Assembly (NCBI RefSeq): GCF_001548095.1
Contig: NZ_AP014815.1
Coordinates: forward strand, 3,533,656-3,597,655
Direction of reading: 5' to 3'
Source: Geminocystis sp. NIES-3708
GTDB taxonomy: Bacteria; Cyanobacteriota; Cyanobacteriia; Cyanobacteriales; Cyanobacteriaceae
DNA length: 64,000 nucleotides
Of the stretch, positions 18,347 through 30,277 are shown piece by piece. A program made the translations under genes and the position numbers. The stretch's first letter is position 1. The number at the start of each line of letters is the position of its first letter. The notes under the pieces are model-generated. The model worked only from the letters and a program-made list of their open reading frames with translations. It was not told the origin of the DNA and did not search any database.

Positions 18347-20041
18347 ATGTTAGCAAAACTATATCCTAATATTATAGAGAATGTCAGTGAATGGAATCCC
18401 CAATTATTCCGAGAAGTCAAAGGTAGATTAACACCAAAAACCATTACGATTGTTTCTTTAGCTTCCATTGTCGGACAATTTTTACTATACCTATACTTTC
18501 AAGGAATATTACCTAAAACAGAAGGGAATTATAGTCGTTATTGTACCGCCATAGCCGAACCAGAATTATCCTATTCATCAAATTTTCGCATTTGTAATCA
18601 AGATTTATTAGGCAATTTACAAATCATTAAAGAATTATGGTGGTTAGATTTATTTACGACGATGAGTATCATGGGGGTTTTCATCCTTCTGGTGGTTGGT
18701 AGTTATATGCTAATGGCGGATGTCTCCAAAGAAAATAGCAAAAATACCCTTAATTTTATTCGCCTAACTCCTCAATCAGCCTTTACCATCTTTGGAGGAA
18801 AAATATTAGGAGTGCCTATTTTAGTTTATTTATTCGGTGTATTAGCAATGCCCTTACACTTAATGGCTGGAATAAAAGCTAATGTCTCTTTTCCTTTAAT
18901 TATTGGTTTTTATCTTGCATTAGCCGTAAGTTGTTTCTTTTTTTATAGTGCTTGTTTACTATTTAGTTTAGTTTCTAGTGGCTTAGGAAATTTTCAAGCA
19001 TGGTTAGGAAGCATGGCAATTTTCTTCTTTTTATGTACCATGACAGGAGCAATCATGGAAGCTAACAAATTTAGTAGCACTTCTATCGATTGGATTATTC
19101 TTTTCAACCCTATCATCTTCTTACCCTACTTAGTAAAATCAACATTTCTCTCTCCTGATACCATCGGTTACTTATCCATAGAAACCCTAAATAATCTTAA
19201 TTGGTATGGTAATTTTTGGTGGCAAAATAGCATTGTTAGTTTATTCTTAATAATCTCCAATTACGCAATTTGGACATTTTGGTTATGGCAAGGAATCAAA
19301 CGCCGTTTTCATAATCCTTCTGATACCATTCTTACAAAATATCATAGCTATTTAATTTCTGCTTGTTTTATTGTTTTCAATGTTGGATTTAGCTTACAAG
19401 AAATAAACTCTTATTCTTCCCCCAATGAAAAACTGATTGGCTTACAAGTATTTAACTTTTTTTTCTTCTCACTACTAATTATTGCTTTAACTCCTCATCG
19501 TCAAAGTTTACAAGATTGGTCACGTTTTCGTCACGAAAATTCTTCTCATAATCGTCTAATTCATGAATTACTTTTAGGAGAAAAAAGTCCTTCACCATTA
19601 GCCATTGCCGTCAATGTAGGCATCGTCACTTTATATACCATTCCCACCGTTTTAATTTTTCCTTTTAAAGATAATAAAACATCCATTTTAATGGGATTAT
19701 TATTAAGTGCTACCATAACAATAATCTATGCAACAGTATTTCAATTACTATTGATGCTGAAAAGTCAAAAAAGAACTTTAATCGCCAGTGGTGTTGTTAG
19801 TAGCTTGATTTTTAGCCCATTTTTAGCCTTAATTATATCCCCTGAAAATCATCATAATTACCCTTTTATTTGGCTATTTTCAGCTTTTCCTTTAGTCGCC
19901 ACCACTGAAATAAGTATTTTTTCAACGATGGGAATTTTATTAGCTCACATCACCGCAATCGTCAGTATTAACTATCAATTTAACAAAGTTTTAAACAAAG
20001 CAGGAATTTCCGAAACAAAAATTTTGTTAGAAACTAATTAG
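18347..20041 (+). CDS. Multi-pass membrane protein, ABC-2 permease-like
   Basis: A 564-residue integral membrane protein with about 12 hydrophobic segments in two halves and a short cytoplasmic N-terminus (WNPQLFREVKGRLTPK). The loop after the second segment (ENSKNTLNFIRLTPQSAFTIFGGKILGVP) resembles the coupling region of ABC-2-type permeases of cyanobacteria. No ATPase gene is adjacent, so the transported substrate and partner are unknown. Translation starts at an ATG nine bases after a strong AGGAGAG. It ends just before a palindromic repeat that may act as a terminator. Confidence 0.72.
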   Translation: MLAKLYPNIIENVSEWNPQLFREVKGRLTPKTITIVSLASIVGQFLLYLYFQGILPKTEGNYSRYCTAIAEPELSYSSNFRICNQDLLGNLQIIKELWWLDLFTTMSIMGVFILLVVGSYMLMADVSKENSKNTLNFIRLTPQSAFTIFGGKILGVPILVYLFGVLAMPLHLMAGIKANVSFPLIIGFYLALAVSCFFFYSACLLFSLVSSGLGNFQAWLGSMAIFFFLCTMTGAIMEANKFSSTSIDWIILFNPIIFLPYLVKSTFLSPDTIGYLSIETLNNLNWYGNFWWQNSIVSLFLIISNYAIWTFWLWQGIKRRFHNPSDTILTKYHSYLISACFIVFNVGFSLQEINSYSSPNEKLIGLQVFNFFFFSLLIIALTPHRQSLQDWSRFRHENSSHNRLIHELLLGEKSPSPLAIAVNVGIVTLYTIPTVLIFPFKDNKTSILMGLLLSATITIIYATVFQLLLMLKSQKRTLIASGVVSSLIFSPFLALIISPENHHNYPFIWLFSAFPLVATTEISIFSTMGILLAHITAIVSINYQFNKVLNKAGISETKILLETN

Positions 20042-20058
20042 CAAATTTCCTGATTCTT

Positions 20059-20077
20059 GGGTGAATGTCATTCACCC
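20059..20077. repeat. Perfect palindrome GGGTGAATG/CATTCACCC
   Basis: Nine-base arms around a single T, 18 bp after the membrane-protein stop. Transcribed, it would fold into a GC-rich stem with a T-rich stretch further on, so it may also help end transcription. The same palindrome occurs at 58784-58802 and, decayed, at 6316-6333. Confidence 0.75.
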
Positions 20078-20220
20078 CTATCCATTTTTTATTTGCCCAA
20101 AATTATATGAAATACTCATAGCAAATCAAAAATTTATCAAAAAACTGAAAAAAATGTTACGAAATGTCAAGAATTGCTACTAAAATGATAAACAGAAATA
20201 GTAGAATAGTAAAAAAATAG

Positions 20221-21630
<1,410 letters not shown>

Positions 21631-21658
21631 AGTGGGTATTGCCAACAATACTTAGTAT

Positions 21659-21792
21659 AGGGTAGGCATTCCTTAGAAGTATTTGAAAATATTTCTGCCC
21701 CTGACAAATAATTCTACAAAGAATCATTTATGACTCTCAGATTATCAAGCATAAACTATAAAATTATAGGTAAAGGTAGCAATGCCTACCCT
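21659..21792. repeat. Inverted repeat (MITE-like) between crtP and crtB
   Basis: Perfect 12-bp arms: AGGGTAGGCATT at 21659-21670 and its complement at 21781-21792, with 110 bp between. A related GTGGGTATTGCC stands just left, at 21633-21644. This looks like a small non-autonomous element or a pair of palindromic repeats of the GGGTAGGCATTGCC kind common in cyanobacteria. No protein is encoded inside. Confidence 0.6.
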
Positions 21793-21916
21793 ACTTTTAT
21801 CTTATTTTGTCTTTAATTAGTGATAAAAATGGATCATAAAGTGAGACAATACTGTAGAATCGTCATTATTCTTATTTTTAAACTTATATTTAGCTAACTA
21901 TATTCAGCAGGGATGA

Positions 21917-22846
21917 ATGCTGCAACTGCATAAAAAATTACAACCTAAACAACCCTTAGCCACCCCAGAAGAATCTTATGAATACTGTCGTCAAGTGACA
22001 GCAAAGTATTCTAAAACTTTCTATTTAGGCACTTTATTAATGCCGAAAGAAAAAAGATGTGCTATCTGGGCAATATATGTCTGGTGTCGCCGTACAGATG
22101 AATTAGTTGATGGTCCTCAAGCAAAATTGACTACTCCTGAAACCCTTGATTTGTGGGAACAACAGTTAGAATCAGTATTTGCAGGGCAACCTATCGATGA
22201 TCCTGATGTAGCATTAGTAGATACTCTCAAACGTTTTCCTATGGATATTCAGCCCTTTAGAGATATGATAGCGGGGCAAAGAATGGATTTATATCGTAAC
22301 CGTTATGAAACTTTTGAGGATTTAAAACTTTACTGTTACCGAGTTGCTGGGACAGTAGGCTTGATGTCATCTTCTGTACTGGGAATTGATGAAAGTTATT
22401 TAAACGCCCCTTGGTATAATAATTCAGTCTATATTCCTGAAAAAGAAGCCATTGCACTGGGTATTGCTAATCAATTAACCAATATTCTTCGAGATGTAGG
22501 AGAAGACACGGGCAGAAATCGCATCTATTTACCTTTAGAAGACTTAGCAAGGTTTAACTATACCGAAGAAGACTTATTTAATGGGGTAGTTGATGATCGT
22601 TGGTGTAACTTAATGCAATTCCAAATCAATCGTGCTAAGGAATATTACGAATCAGCTGAAAGTGGAATAAAAGCACTAAATCCTGATGGACGTTGGCCTG
22701 TGTGGTCGGCTTTAATGCTATATCAGGGTATTCTTGATGTTATTGTGAAAAATAACTATGACGTATTTAATCGACGTGCATTTGTACCAACTTCCCACAA
22801 AATGCTTTATTTACCCGTAGCATGGTTAAGAGCTCAAGTTTTATAA
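21917..22846 (+). CDS. crtB: Phytoene synthase
   Basis: Condenses two geranylgeranyl diphosphates to 15-cis-phytoene, the first committed step of carotenoid synthesis. The 309-residue protein has both Asp-rich Mg-diphosphate motifs: DELVD within WCRRTDELVDGP, and D-VGED in NILRDVGEDTGRNRIYLP. The conserved start of the fold, YSKTFYLGTLLMP, is also present. It follows crtP, which uses its product. The ATG at 21917 has the weak purine stretch CAGGG upstream. It is convergent with nadA. Confidence 0.97.
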   Translation: MLQLHKKLQPKQPLATPEESYEYCRQVTAKYSKTFYLGTLLMPKEKRCAIWAIYVWCRRTDELVDGPQAKLTTPETLDLWEQQLESVFAGQPIDDPDVALVDTLKRFPMDIQPFRDMIAGQRMDLYRNRYETFEDLKLYCYRVAGTVGLMSSSVLGIDESYLNAPWYNNSVYIPEKEAIALGIANQLTNILRDVGEDTGRNRIYLPLEDLARFNYTEEDLFNGVVDDRWCNLMQFQINRAKEYYESAESGIKALNPDGRWPVWSALMLYQGILDVIVKNNYDVFNRRAFVPTSHKMLYLPVAWLRAQVL

Positions 22847-22921
22847 GTAATGATAGGAAAAGAGGAGAAGAGGAGGGGAAATTTATTAATAATTAATAAT
22901 TAATTCCTAATTCCTCATTAT

Positions 22922-23890
22922 TTAAGACATTTCGAGCATTTTTTGAATTGGCTTTAAGGCTTTAACTCTTATAGATTCGGATAAATTAATTTCTGGAGTT
23001 CGGTTTTTTAAAGCTAAATAAACCTTTTCGAGAGTATTTAATCTCATATATGGGCATTCATTACAAGCACAATTATTTTCGGGGGGTGCTGGAATAAATA
23101 GTTTTTTAGGTGCATCTTTTGCCATCTGATGAATAATACCTGGCTCAGTTGCAATAATAAATTCAGAAGATTTACTATCTAAAGCATATTTTAATAAAGC
23201 AGTAGTTGAACCAATATAGTCAGCATGACGTAAGATATGAGTTTCACATTCAGGATGTGCTAAAATTTCTGCTTGAGGATGTTGTACTTTTAATTGAACA
23301 ATTTTCTTCTCAGAGAAAGTTTCGTGAACGATACAACTACCATCCCATAATACCATGTCTCGCCCCGTTTGTTCCATAACATAACGTCCTAAATTTTTAT
23401 CTGGTGCGAAGATAATAGGTTGATTTTTGGGGATTTGTTTGACAATTTTAACGGCATTAGAGCTAGTGCAAATAATATCACTGAGAGCTTTAATTTCCGC
23501 CGTACAATTAATATAAGAAATAACGATATGATCAGGATATTGTGCTTTAAATTTAGAAAATTGGTCCGCCGAACAACTGTCAGCTAAAGAACATCCCGCT
23601 TCCAAATCTGGTAATAAAACCAACTTATGAGGATTAAGAATTTTTGCTGTTTCTGCCATGAAATGCACCCCCGCAAATAAGATTACATCTGCTTGAGTGG
23701 ATGCCGCTTGTTGAGATAGTCCTAAAGAATCACCAATATAATCTGCAATATCTTGAATGTCTCCTTCTTGATAATAATGAGCTAAAATCACCGCATTTAA
23801 TTCTTTTTTAAGATCAGTGATCGCACTAAATAAATCTTGGGGACTATTACTTAACGAGGATTGATTAGGGGAAATAGTGGCAGTAAACAC
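22922..23890 (-). CDS. nadA: Quinolinate synthase
   Basis: A [4Fe-4S] enzyme that makes quinolinate from iminoaspartate and dihydroxyacetone phosphate in NAD synthesis. The 322-residue length is standard. Recognisable parts are [20 protein letters not shown] at the N-terminus, the cysteines of [16 protein letters not shown], and CACNECPYM at the C-terminus; three of these cysteines ligate the cluster in the family. The only sensible start is GTG (23890), since the next Met is far inside the first domain. It is a single-gene unit, convergent with crtB. Confidence 0.96.
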   Translation of the reverse strand: MFTATISPNQSSLSNSPQDLFSAITDLKKELNAVILAHYYQEGDIQDIADYIGDSLGLSQQAASTQADVILFAGVHFMAETAKILNPHKLVLLPDLEAGCSLADSCSADQFSKFKAQYPDHIVISYINCTAEIKALSDIICTSSNAVKIVKQIPKNQPIIFAPDKNLGRYVMEQTGRDMVLWDGSCIVHETFSEKKIVQLKVQHPQAEILAHPECETHILRHADYIGSTTALLKYALDSKSSEFIIATEPGIIHQMAKDAPKKLFIPAPPENNCACNECPYMRLNTLEKVYLALKNRTPEINLSESIRVKALKPIQKMLEMS

Positions 23891-24061
23891 AATTAACAGT
23901 TATCCTAAAAGAGTAAGTTATATTTCTTATTCTAACCTATTTATAGTATTTTTTACCATAAATAATAAAAATAATAAATTTCCCTTCAATGTCAAAAATA
24001 AAATGAATATGGAAGCAGAAATTATCAATTTTTCTTATTATTAACCATTGTCTGATTTTTG

Positions 24062-24439
24062 CTAGTCTTCATCAGGAAAACGAATAATATCATCATCTCC
24101 TAAATACTCTCCGTTTTGAATTTCGATCATCACTAAAGGTATCACACCGGGATTTTCTACTCGGTGTCTAGTATTCATGGGAACATAAGTTGATTGTTTC
24201 GGTAATAATAACTTTTCTTGCCCATTAAAAATTACTTTAGCTGTACCTGCTACCACAACCCAGTGTTCACTACGATGATAGTGCATTTGTGTACTAATAT
24301 GATGGCCGGGTTTAACGGTTATTCTATTGATACGGTAATTATTTCCATTTTCTAACAATGTAACAGTACCCCAAGGAGGAGTTCTTGTGTACTCACCTTC
24401 TATTGATTCTTGATGCCCTAAATTAATATTCTCCGTCAT
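24062..24439 (-). CDS. Cupin protein, mannose-6-phosphate isomerase type II C-terminal-like
   Basis: A 125-residue single-domain cupin. The metal-binding motif HISTQMHYHRSEHWVVVAG and the second motif NTRHRVENPG match the C-terminal isomerase domain of bifunctional mannose-6-phosphate isomerase/GDP-mannose pyrophosphorylase. The start of the domain (RTPPWGTVTLLENG) also fits that group. Stand-alone copies are common in cyanobacteria; activity as an isomerase is plausible but unproven. It has its own unit upstream of ycf20 on the same strand, 60 bp apart in the opposite reading order. Confidence 0.85.
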   Translation of the reverse strand: MTENINLGHQESIEGEYTRTPPWGTVTLLENGNNYRINRITVKPGHHISTQMHYHRSEHWVVVAGTAKVIFNGQEKLLLPKQSTYVPMNTRHRVENPGVIPLVMIEIQNGEYLGDDDIIRFPDED

Positions 24440-24499
24440 AAGTCACCTTGAAAATAAATTAAGCTATTCTATTTATACCTAAAATCGATCTTTTTTGTA

Positions 24500-24835
24500 T
24501 CATGATCCTAGTTTTAATGCTTCTAAATAAAGTCCATAAATAAAACCAATTTTAAAAGAATTTAACATTTCCAACCAAGCAGATTTACTGGTGGAATTAT
24601 TGGTGCGGCGATAGATTAAAAAATTAGACAATTCTGTGAATATAAGAAAAATCAGGGCAATGGTTACATCCCAACGGGCAGATTGTCCTGAAGATGTAGT
24701 TAGTACATTAGCCATAAAAAATCCTAGTAATAAGCATATAATTATTACAGATAATTTTCGCCACGGATTACTTAAAAAAGTACTAAATTGACTAAAAAAA
24801 TTTCCTATTAAAGAATTTAAACGGGTTTCCTGCAT
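24500..24835 (-). CDS. ycf20: Ycf20-like membrane protein (DUF565)
   Basis: A 111-residue protein of the Ycf20/DUF565 family, conserved in cyanobacteria and plastids. The typical start (T-R-L-N-S-L-I) leads to the NPWRKLSVIIICLLLGFF membrane segment, a second hydrophobic segment (about 56-74), and a C-terminal FKIGFIYGLYLEALKLGS. In plants, Ycf20-type proteins affect thermal energy dissipation; a molecular role is not established. It lies 32 bp after purN on the same strand, so the two may be co-transcribed. Confidence 0.85.
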   Translation of the reverse strand: MQETRLNSLIGNFFSQFSTFLSNPWRKLSVIIICLLLGFFMANVLTTSSGQSARWDVTIALIFLIFTELSNFLIYRRTNNSTSKSAWLEMLNSFKIGFIYGLYLEALKLGS

Positions 24836-24867
24836 ATTTTCTCAATCGAATTATACATTGTCCATTA

Positions 24868-25515
24868 TCAATTATTTTTTTCTCTTTGGACGGCTAAAGC
24901 AATACCTTGAGTAATGATATGATGTTCTTGAATTTGAATACGATGATGTAGAGTTTCTGATGTATCATCAGGTAAAATTGGGACGGCAGATTGGATTAAG
25001 ATAGGACCACTATCTACTTCTAAATCGACTAAATGCACTGTACAACCCGTCATTTTCACTTTAGCTTTTAAGGCTTTTTCTATGGCATTAATACCTTTAA
25101 AACTGGGTAATAAACTAGGGTGTATATTAATCACTTTTTCGGGAAATGCCTTCAATAATACATTAGTAATAATACGCATCCAACCTGCCATTACTACCCA
25201 TTCTACTTGGTGAGCTTTAAATACCTCCACAATTGCTTCATCTAATGCTTCTCGATGGGGATAATTTCTATGATTTAACAAAACTGATGGAATATTAAAT
25301 TTATCAGCTCTTTCTTTTGCTTTAGCTTGGGGATTATTATAAATTAATACCTCAACTTTACCATTCAATTTTCCCTCATTTATGGCTTGGGCGATCGCTT
25401 CAAAATTACTACCACTACCAGAAGCCATAACTCCTAATTTAATAGTTTTATTTAACTGTAGTTGATCCCAAGTTACATAAGGAGATACCAGAGCAGAAGA
25501 AAAAGAATGATCCAT
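24868..25515 (-). CDS. purN: Phosphoribosylglycinamide formyltransferase (GART)
   Basis: Transfers a formyl group from 10-formyl-tetrahydrofolate to GAR in purine synthesis. The 215-residue protein has the GAR-binding MASGSGSNFEAIAQAI loop. The catalytic region NIHPSLLPSFKGINAIEKAL contains the conserved His, and the folate-site Asp is in VDSGPILIQ. An N-terminal extension of about 27 residues precedes the first beta strand. The ATG at 25515 directly follows an in-frame GTG (25518), and I used the ATG. It is followed by ycf20 on the same strand. Confidence 0.94.
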   Translation of the reverse strand: MDHSFSSALVSPYVTWDQLQLNKTIKLGVMASGSGSNFEAIAQAINEGKLNGKVEVLIYNNPQAKAKERADKFNIPSVLLNHRNYPHREALDEAIVEVFKAHQVEWVVMAGWMRIITNVLLKAFPEKVINIHPSLLPSFKGINAIEKALKAKVKMTGCTVHLVDLEVDSGPILIQSAVPILPDDTSETLHHRIQIQEHHIITQGIALAVQREKNN

Positions 25516-25590
25516 CACGGGCTAATTAATTGAATATAGAGATAAGAAATTATATCACAAGAAGATTCCAGTTTTAAGGGATTGGTTAGG

Positions 25591-26814
25591 TTACGACAAT
25601 TTTTTAGGAATGATAAGACTAAATTTTGAACCCTTACCGACTTCTGACTTAACCCAAATTTTACCACCATTTTTTTTGACAAATTCCTCACATAATAATA
25701 ATCCTAAACCTGTACCTGTTTCTCCTCTTGTTCCTTCTTTGCTACAACAGTGTTCAATTTTAAATAAGTTTTGAATTTGTTGTAATGTCATTCCTACTCC
25801 TGTATCAATAATATCTAGTTGAATGAAATTTTCTTGTTCGTGTATTTCAATGTCCACTTTTTCCCCTTCAGGGGTAAACTTAAGGGCGTTAGAAATTAAA
25901 TTTTGGATAGTAGAAGATAACATATTATGATCGCCTAAAACTAAAGAATGGGAAAAATTATGTAGTTTCAAATCAATATGTTTTTCTTTAGCCGTAGGAA
26001 ACATAACCATCATGATTTCTTGACATAGAGCATTAAGATCAAAATACTGTGGATTATATTTCATCTTCCCAGTTTCAATCATAGACCATTCCAAAAGATT
26101 TTTGAGTAATTTAAAGTTAGTTTGAGCAGAATCATAAATTTCTGATGACAAATCTATAATTTGCTCATTTTTCATCATTTTTACGTTATCTTTAAGAATT
26201 TCTGCAAAACCTAATAAAGTATTAAAAGGAGATTTTAGATCATGGGCAATAATGGAGAAAAATTTATCTTTACTAGCATTTAACTCTCGCAATTCTTCAG
26301 AAGATTGTTGTAATTTTTTAAAGGCGATTCTCAACTCTAATTGATTAATAACCTGTTTTGCGAGTATTCTCAAAGCATTTATTTGTTGAGAAGTTAAAGT
26401 TTTTGGCTGAGAATCTATAACACAAAGAGTACCTAAAGCAAATCCATCAGGGGTAACTAAAGGTGCACCAGCATAAAATCGAACATGAGGAGGATCTTCT
26501 ATTACAAAAGGATTATCAGCAAAACGTTCATCTCGAGAAGCATCTTCCACCACCAAAACTTCTTCTTGAAGAATAGCATGACTGCAAAATGCTAAATTTC
26601 GTGGAGTTTCTTCCGCACATAAGCCAACTTTTGACTTGAACCATTGGCGATTATTATCAATTAAACTAATTAAGGCGATAGGAGTATTACAGATAGATGC
26701 GGCTAATTGAGTTATTTCATCATAAGCTATTTCAAAATCAGTATCTAAAATGTCATACCTCATTAAAGCTTGGAGTCGCTCTTTTTCATTGTCAGGTAAT
26801 GGGGCAATTTTCAT
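25591..26814 (-). CDS. GAF-domain sensor histidine kinase
   Basis: A 407-residue soluble histidine kinase. A GAF domain spans about 25-165 ([20 protein letters not shown]; later [18 protein letters not shown]). It is followed by a HisKA domain with H191 in IIAHDLKSP and a HATPase domain (N box, DTGVGM, GTGLGL). The GAF is of the type found in diguanylate cyclases and simple kinases, without a bilin Cys; its ligand is unknown. There is no membrane segment and no adjacent response regulator, so it is an orphan kinase. It is on the same strand as the polymerase-like gene that ends 69 bp upstream of its start. Confidence 0.92.
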   Translation of the reverse strand: MKIAPLPDNEKERLQALMRYDILDTDFEIAYDEITQLAASICNTPIALISLIDNNRQWFKSKVGLCAEETPRNLAFCSHAILQEEVLVVEDASRDERFADNPFVIEDPPHVRFYAGAPLVTPDGFALGTLCVIDSQPKTLTSQQINALRILAKQVINQLELRIAFKKLQQSSEELRELNASKDKFFSIIAHDLKSPFNTLLGFAEILKDNVKMMKNEQIIDLSSEIYDSAQTNFKLLKNLLEWSMIETGKMKYNPQYFDLNALCQEIMMVMFPTAKEKHIDLKLHNFSHSLVLGDHNMLSSTIQNLISNALKFTPEGEKVDIEIHEQENFIQLDIIDTGVGMTLQQIQNLFKIEHCCSKEGTRGETGTGLGLLLCEEFVKKNGGKIWVKSEVGKGSKFSLIIPKKLS

Positions 26815-26883
26815 GAATAATTATCACTCTTTTTCAGTAAATAGAAAAATATTAATCATATTTTAGCAAAGAGCTTTTATAAT

Positions 26884-28281
26884 TCATTTCATCTTATCCA
26901 ATCTAACGGAAGGTTGTCTGTTAGCTAATTTAAGCAAATTGTATCTTGGTTGAGACATTTTTTTTCTTTTCAAAAATAATCCCAATAAAGCACCACTAAT
27001 TAGTGGAAATATAGGATTAAACATAGCATTAACTAAAGAATCTACCACAAATAGAGTTAGAATCACGGCTAAAACGGCAGAAGATGCTATTTGAGGATAA
27101 AACCATGTTTTTACAGGATAGCAAAACCAGACAAAACACCATATTGGTAACAGTAATAAAAGTATTAAATTAATAAGACCAAATAAACCATTAGTACCGA
27201 AAATAATAATCCAAAAACTATCCGTAGTGGAAACATCAACGATTTCTCCAGTCCAATTTTCCTGATAGACTCGACTTCTACCCCAACCACCCCAGCCAAA
27301 TATGATTCTTTCTCTGGCACGATCGCCTAAGATTAATTCATTATCAAATCTAAATTGTAAAGATCCAGCTCTTTCTTCTCCTGCTATATTTTGAATAAAG
27401 GGAATAATATTATCTCCTTGAAAATTTCCAGAAGTTGCAAAAATTAAATATAAACAAATACTAAAAGTTAATAATATTAAAGGAAAAGAATTTTTTGTCC
27501 ATTTAGCGATGAACATAATCACTAATCCTATAACCATATATCCATAAGTCCCTATCGATTTAGAAAGTATAAAAGTTATTCCTAAAATCAGAATGACTAC
27601 TTCAATGGGTAAATTCCAAATTTTCTTTACTACTTTTCCTTGCCATAACCAAATAGCAATTAATGTCGTACTCATCAGAAACATGGATAACATTAAGCCG
27701 TGTTGCATAAATACTTGAGGACGCCACCCCCCTAAACGCATAGTTTGGCCAAAGGAATGAGGAAAATAACCATAAACAATATTATGTAATTGAGGACTCA
27801 TTCTAATTTCGTACAATGTCAAGGGTACATAAATTAATCCTGCTTTAATAATATCAATGGCTAATTCTTTTAATGTTAATAAATTACTAAAATAAAGTCG
27901 CCCTAAGAAATAAGGCATTGCCCATCGTGTTGCTTGATTGAGACTGGCATTTATACCGTCATATAATCCTAATTCATTACTAATAGAAGAAAAAATGGGA
28001 CTGATACTAAATAAAATAATTGGTAAATCAATCCAATGTAGTCTAAATTTACGAAAGATTTGACTATCAAAAAGAATAATACCTAGAAAAATACCATAAC
28101 AAGTTGCCACCATACCTTCATAGTCAGGAATTAAAGGTAATTCAAATCCTGCTTTTCTTGGTAAAAATAGTAAGCCACCTAAAAAACTAATGGAAACAGC
28201 TTTTGTCGGTGGAAATTTGTGGAAGAAATATAAGACTATCGGTAGCCAGAGAATCATAACCAGTTGGGCTTGTGGACTCAT
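26884..28281 (-). CDS. Polysaccharide polymerase/O-antigen ligase-like membrane protein
   Basis: A 465-residue protein with about 11 membrane segments and a large loop between the late segments (about 280-345). That loop contains REriIFGWGGWGRSR-type Arg/Gly residues. The fold and loop match Wzy-type polymerases and O-antigen ligases, which join lipid-linked repeat units outside the inner membrane. It begins 28 bp after the flippase-like gene on the same strand, a wzx-wzy arrangement. The Lys/Arg-rich C-terminus is cytoplasmic. Specific linkage and repeat unit are unknown. Confidence 0.8.
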   Translation of the reverse strand: MSPQAQLVMILWLPIVLYFFHKFPPTKAVSISFLGGLLFLPRKAGFELPLIPDYEGMVATCYGIFLGIILFDSQIFRKFRLHWIDLPIILFSISPIFSSISNELGLYDGINASLNQATRWAMPYFLGRLYFSNLLTLKELAIDIIKAGLIYVPLTLYEIRMSPQLHNIVYGYFPHSFGQTMRLGGWRPQVFMQHGLMLSMFLMSTTLIAIWLWQGKVVKKIWNLPIEVVILILGITFILSKSIGTYGYMVIGLVIMFIAKWTKNSFPLILLTFSICLYLIFATSGNFQGDNIIPFIQNIAGEERAGSLQFRFDNELILGDRARERIIFGWGGWGRSRVYQENWTGEIVDVSTTDSFWIIIFGTNGLFGLINLILLLLLPIWCFVWFCYPVKTWFYPQIASSAVLAVILTLFVVDSLVNAMFNPIFPLISGALLGLFLKRKKMSQPRYNLLKLANRQPSVRLDKMK

Positions 28282-28309
28282 TTTTTACCCTGAATGAATA
28301 GCTAAATGT

Positions 28310-29653
28310 TTATGAAAGTATTTGATCTATCGGTAATCCCCAGCCGAGAGAATATCTGATGGTTAAGACTATTGTAATTAAAGCTATTAATAATAAAGTT
28401 ATCTGAAAGTCTTGTTTCAGAGTTATTAATCCTTCTCGCCATGAACCATACTGCACTACAATATAAAATGGAATGTCATTTAAGGCAATGACAATAATTG
28501 CTCCCACAACTCCCATGATATAAGTAGCTAAAGGTAAAAATAAAATCATGTAAAGAAATTTTAATAAATATCCATAAGCACCATACATCGGTTTTCCTAT
28601 ACCCATCTGTACACTTCTCATGGTAATGCTAAGTAAATTAGGCCAAATACCAATACTTAAAATGGGTAAAATCCATGCTCCTTGTGCATATCTTTTATCA
28701 TACATAAAGGTAATTAGAAAATCCCCAAAAGTGGTTAGTGATACGACTAAAAGTATTGAGATAACAAAAATCCATTGACGCTTATTTATAATTGTTTGTC
28801 TTAAGGTTTTTCTGGGTAAATCTCCTAATTTTGATACCACAGGAAAAACCACTGAGCTGTTAATCTTATCAATGATTTGTACGGGAATGTCTGCAAAGGT
28901 GAAAGCAATAGTATAGATACCTAAAAATTCGATAGAAAATAGTTTTCCTAGTAATAATCGATCAACTTGCATCGCCAAAAAAGTAATTGTTGTAGAGATA
29001 AATATCCATTTACCAAAAGAAAAAAGTTCTTTTATTGCTGTTGAATCCCAAAAGAAATAATTTTTGACTTCTGGTAAAAGTCGATGACTAATAATAGTAC
29101 TAATAACTTTTGAAATTAAAGTACCCATTATTAATGACCAAATAGTAGGACTATAAAATGTCCAGCCCACTGTAATTACTAAAAATAAAATCTGTGTTCC
29201 CAATTCAAATAATACTTTCTCAGATTGTTTGATTTGACGATTAAGAAGAGGTAAAGAAGTAGAACGAAATCCATTAAGAATTGATCCAAAACCAATTATG
29301 GGTAGTAACCACTGTAATTGTGGTTCATCATAAAAAATAGATACGGGATAAGCCATTAAGACAAAAGCAATCCATAAACAAAAGCTACGAATTACTTGTA
29401 AAGTCCACGCAGTGTTATAAAAATTAGGATCTTCTCCTCTTTTACTTTGAATCAGACTTGGAGCAATACCAATATCAGAAAATAAAGTTAATCCTGTAAT
29501 TAAAGTATTCATCAAAGCCATTAAGCCAAAAACTTCAGGCACTAATAAACGAGTGAGAATCAGATTACTACCTAATCGTAAAATTTGACTTGTACCGTAG
29601 CCTAAAAGAGTCCAAATTGTTCCACGAATTGCTAATTTTTTCAAGGATGACAT
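28310..29653 (-). CDS. Polysaccharide flippase, Wzx/PST-like
   Basis: A 447-residue MVF/PST-superfamily membrane protein with about 12 segments. The start KLAIRGTIWTLLGYGTSQIL and the next segment RLLVPEVFGLMALMNTLITG are typical of lipopolysaccharide and capsule flippases (WzxC-like). These move undecaprenyl-linked repeat units across the inner membrane. It is the first gene of a two-gene unit with the polymerase-like gene and is divergent, across 624 bp, from the GH-like gene at the head of the right-hand half of the locus. Confidence 0.9.
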   Translation of the reverse strand: MSSLKKLAIRGTIWTLLGYGTSQILRLGSNLILTRLLVPEVFGLMALMNTLITGLTLFSDIGIAPSLIQSKRGEDPNFYNTAWTLQVIRSFCLWIAFVLMAYPVSIFYDEPQLQWLLPIIGFGSILNGFRSTSLPLLNRQIKQSEKVLFELGTQILFLVITVGWTFYSPTIWSLIMGTLISKVISTIISHRLLPEVKNYFFWDSTAIKELFSFGKWIFISTTITFLAMQVDRLLLGKLFSIEFLGIYTIAFTFADIPVQIIDKINSSVVFPVVSKLGDLPRKTLRQTIINKRQWIFVISILLVVSLTTFGDFLITFMYDKRYAQGAWILPILSIGIWPNLLSITMRSVQMGIGKPMYGAYGYLLKFLYMILFLPLATYIMGVVGAIIVIALNDIPFYIVVQYGSWREGLITLKQDFQITLLLIALITIVLTIRYSLGWGLPIDQILS

Positions 29654-30277
29654 TATCGGTTTATGTATCTAATTTACTATCAAGCTAATTTTAACTATCT
29701 TGGGAAGATTGATTTTTAATCAATATCCGTTTATATCCTTAATCAATGAAGATTCTTAACTCAATTAAAGTAAAAAAATGATTAGAACCAGTATTTTTAC
29801 TGATTTATTTTATTTTTAAAAGATTATAGATCAATATATAGTTTTTTAAAATTTTGACCAAATAGCTGACAACCTTTACTAAAAGCTAGTTTATCTTTTT
29901 TAAACAATTTAAAAATATTTTCCAAGGATTTTTGTATCTTGGTTTTTTTTGTAATTAATATTCTGAAACCTTTTTATCGTAACTATTTAAGGTTTTTGCT
30001 GTAATTTTACTTAAATGTAATTCAGCATTTTTTAAAATTATGTTCATTAAATTTTAGTTAATTTATCGGATGTTTTCTAAAGGAAAATAATTAACAATAT
30101 AAATATAAAGAAAAAAGTAATTGGTGATTTAAAAAATCAAATTTGTAATTGTTTAAATTCTTAATTTTGTTTTTATAATCTCTTATAAATCATTTTATAT
30201 AAGACTTATTTCTTTTTTTCCAAAAATTATATATTATGGTTTCGCCTTTAATATTTATTATTATTTACTAAGAGTTA
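29654..30277. other. Long A+T-rich divergent promoter region
   Basis: 624 bp between the divergent flippase and GH-like genes, the longest gene-free stretch here. Runs of A and T dominate. A 30-codon minus-strand frame (30045 down to about 29953) has no ribosome site, so I do not call it. I see no known RNA and no clear operator. The length suggests regulation of both halves of the polysaccharide locus. Confidence 0.5.
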
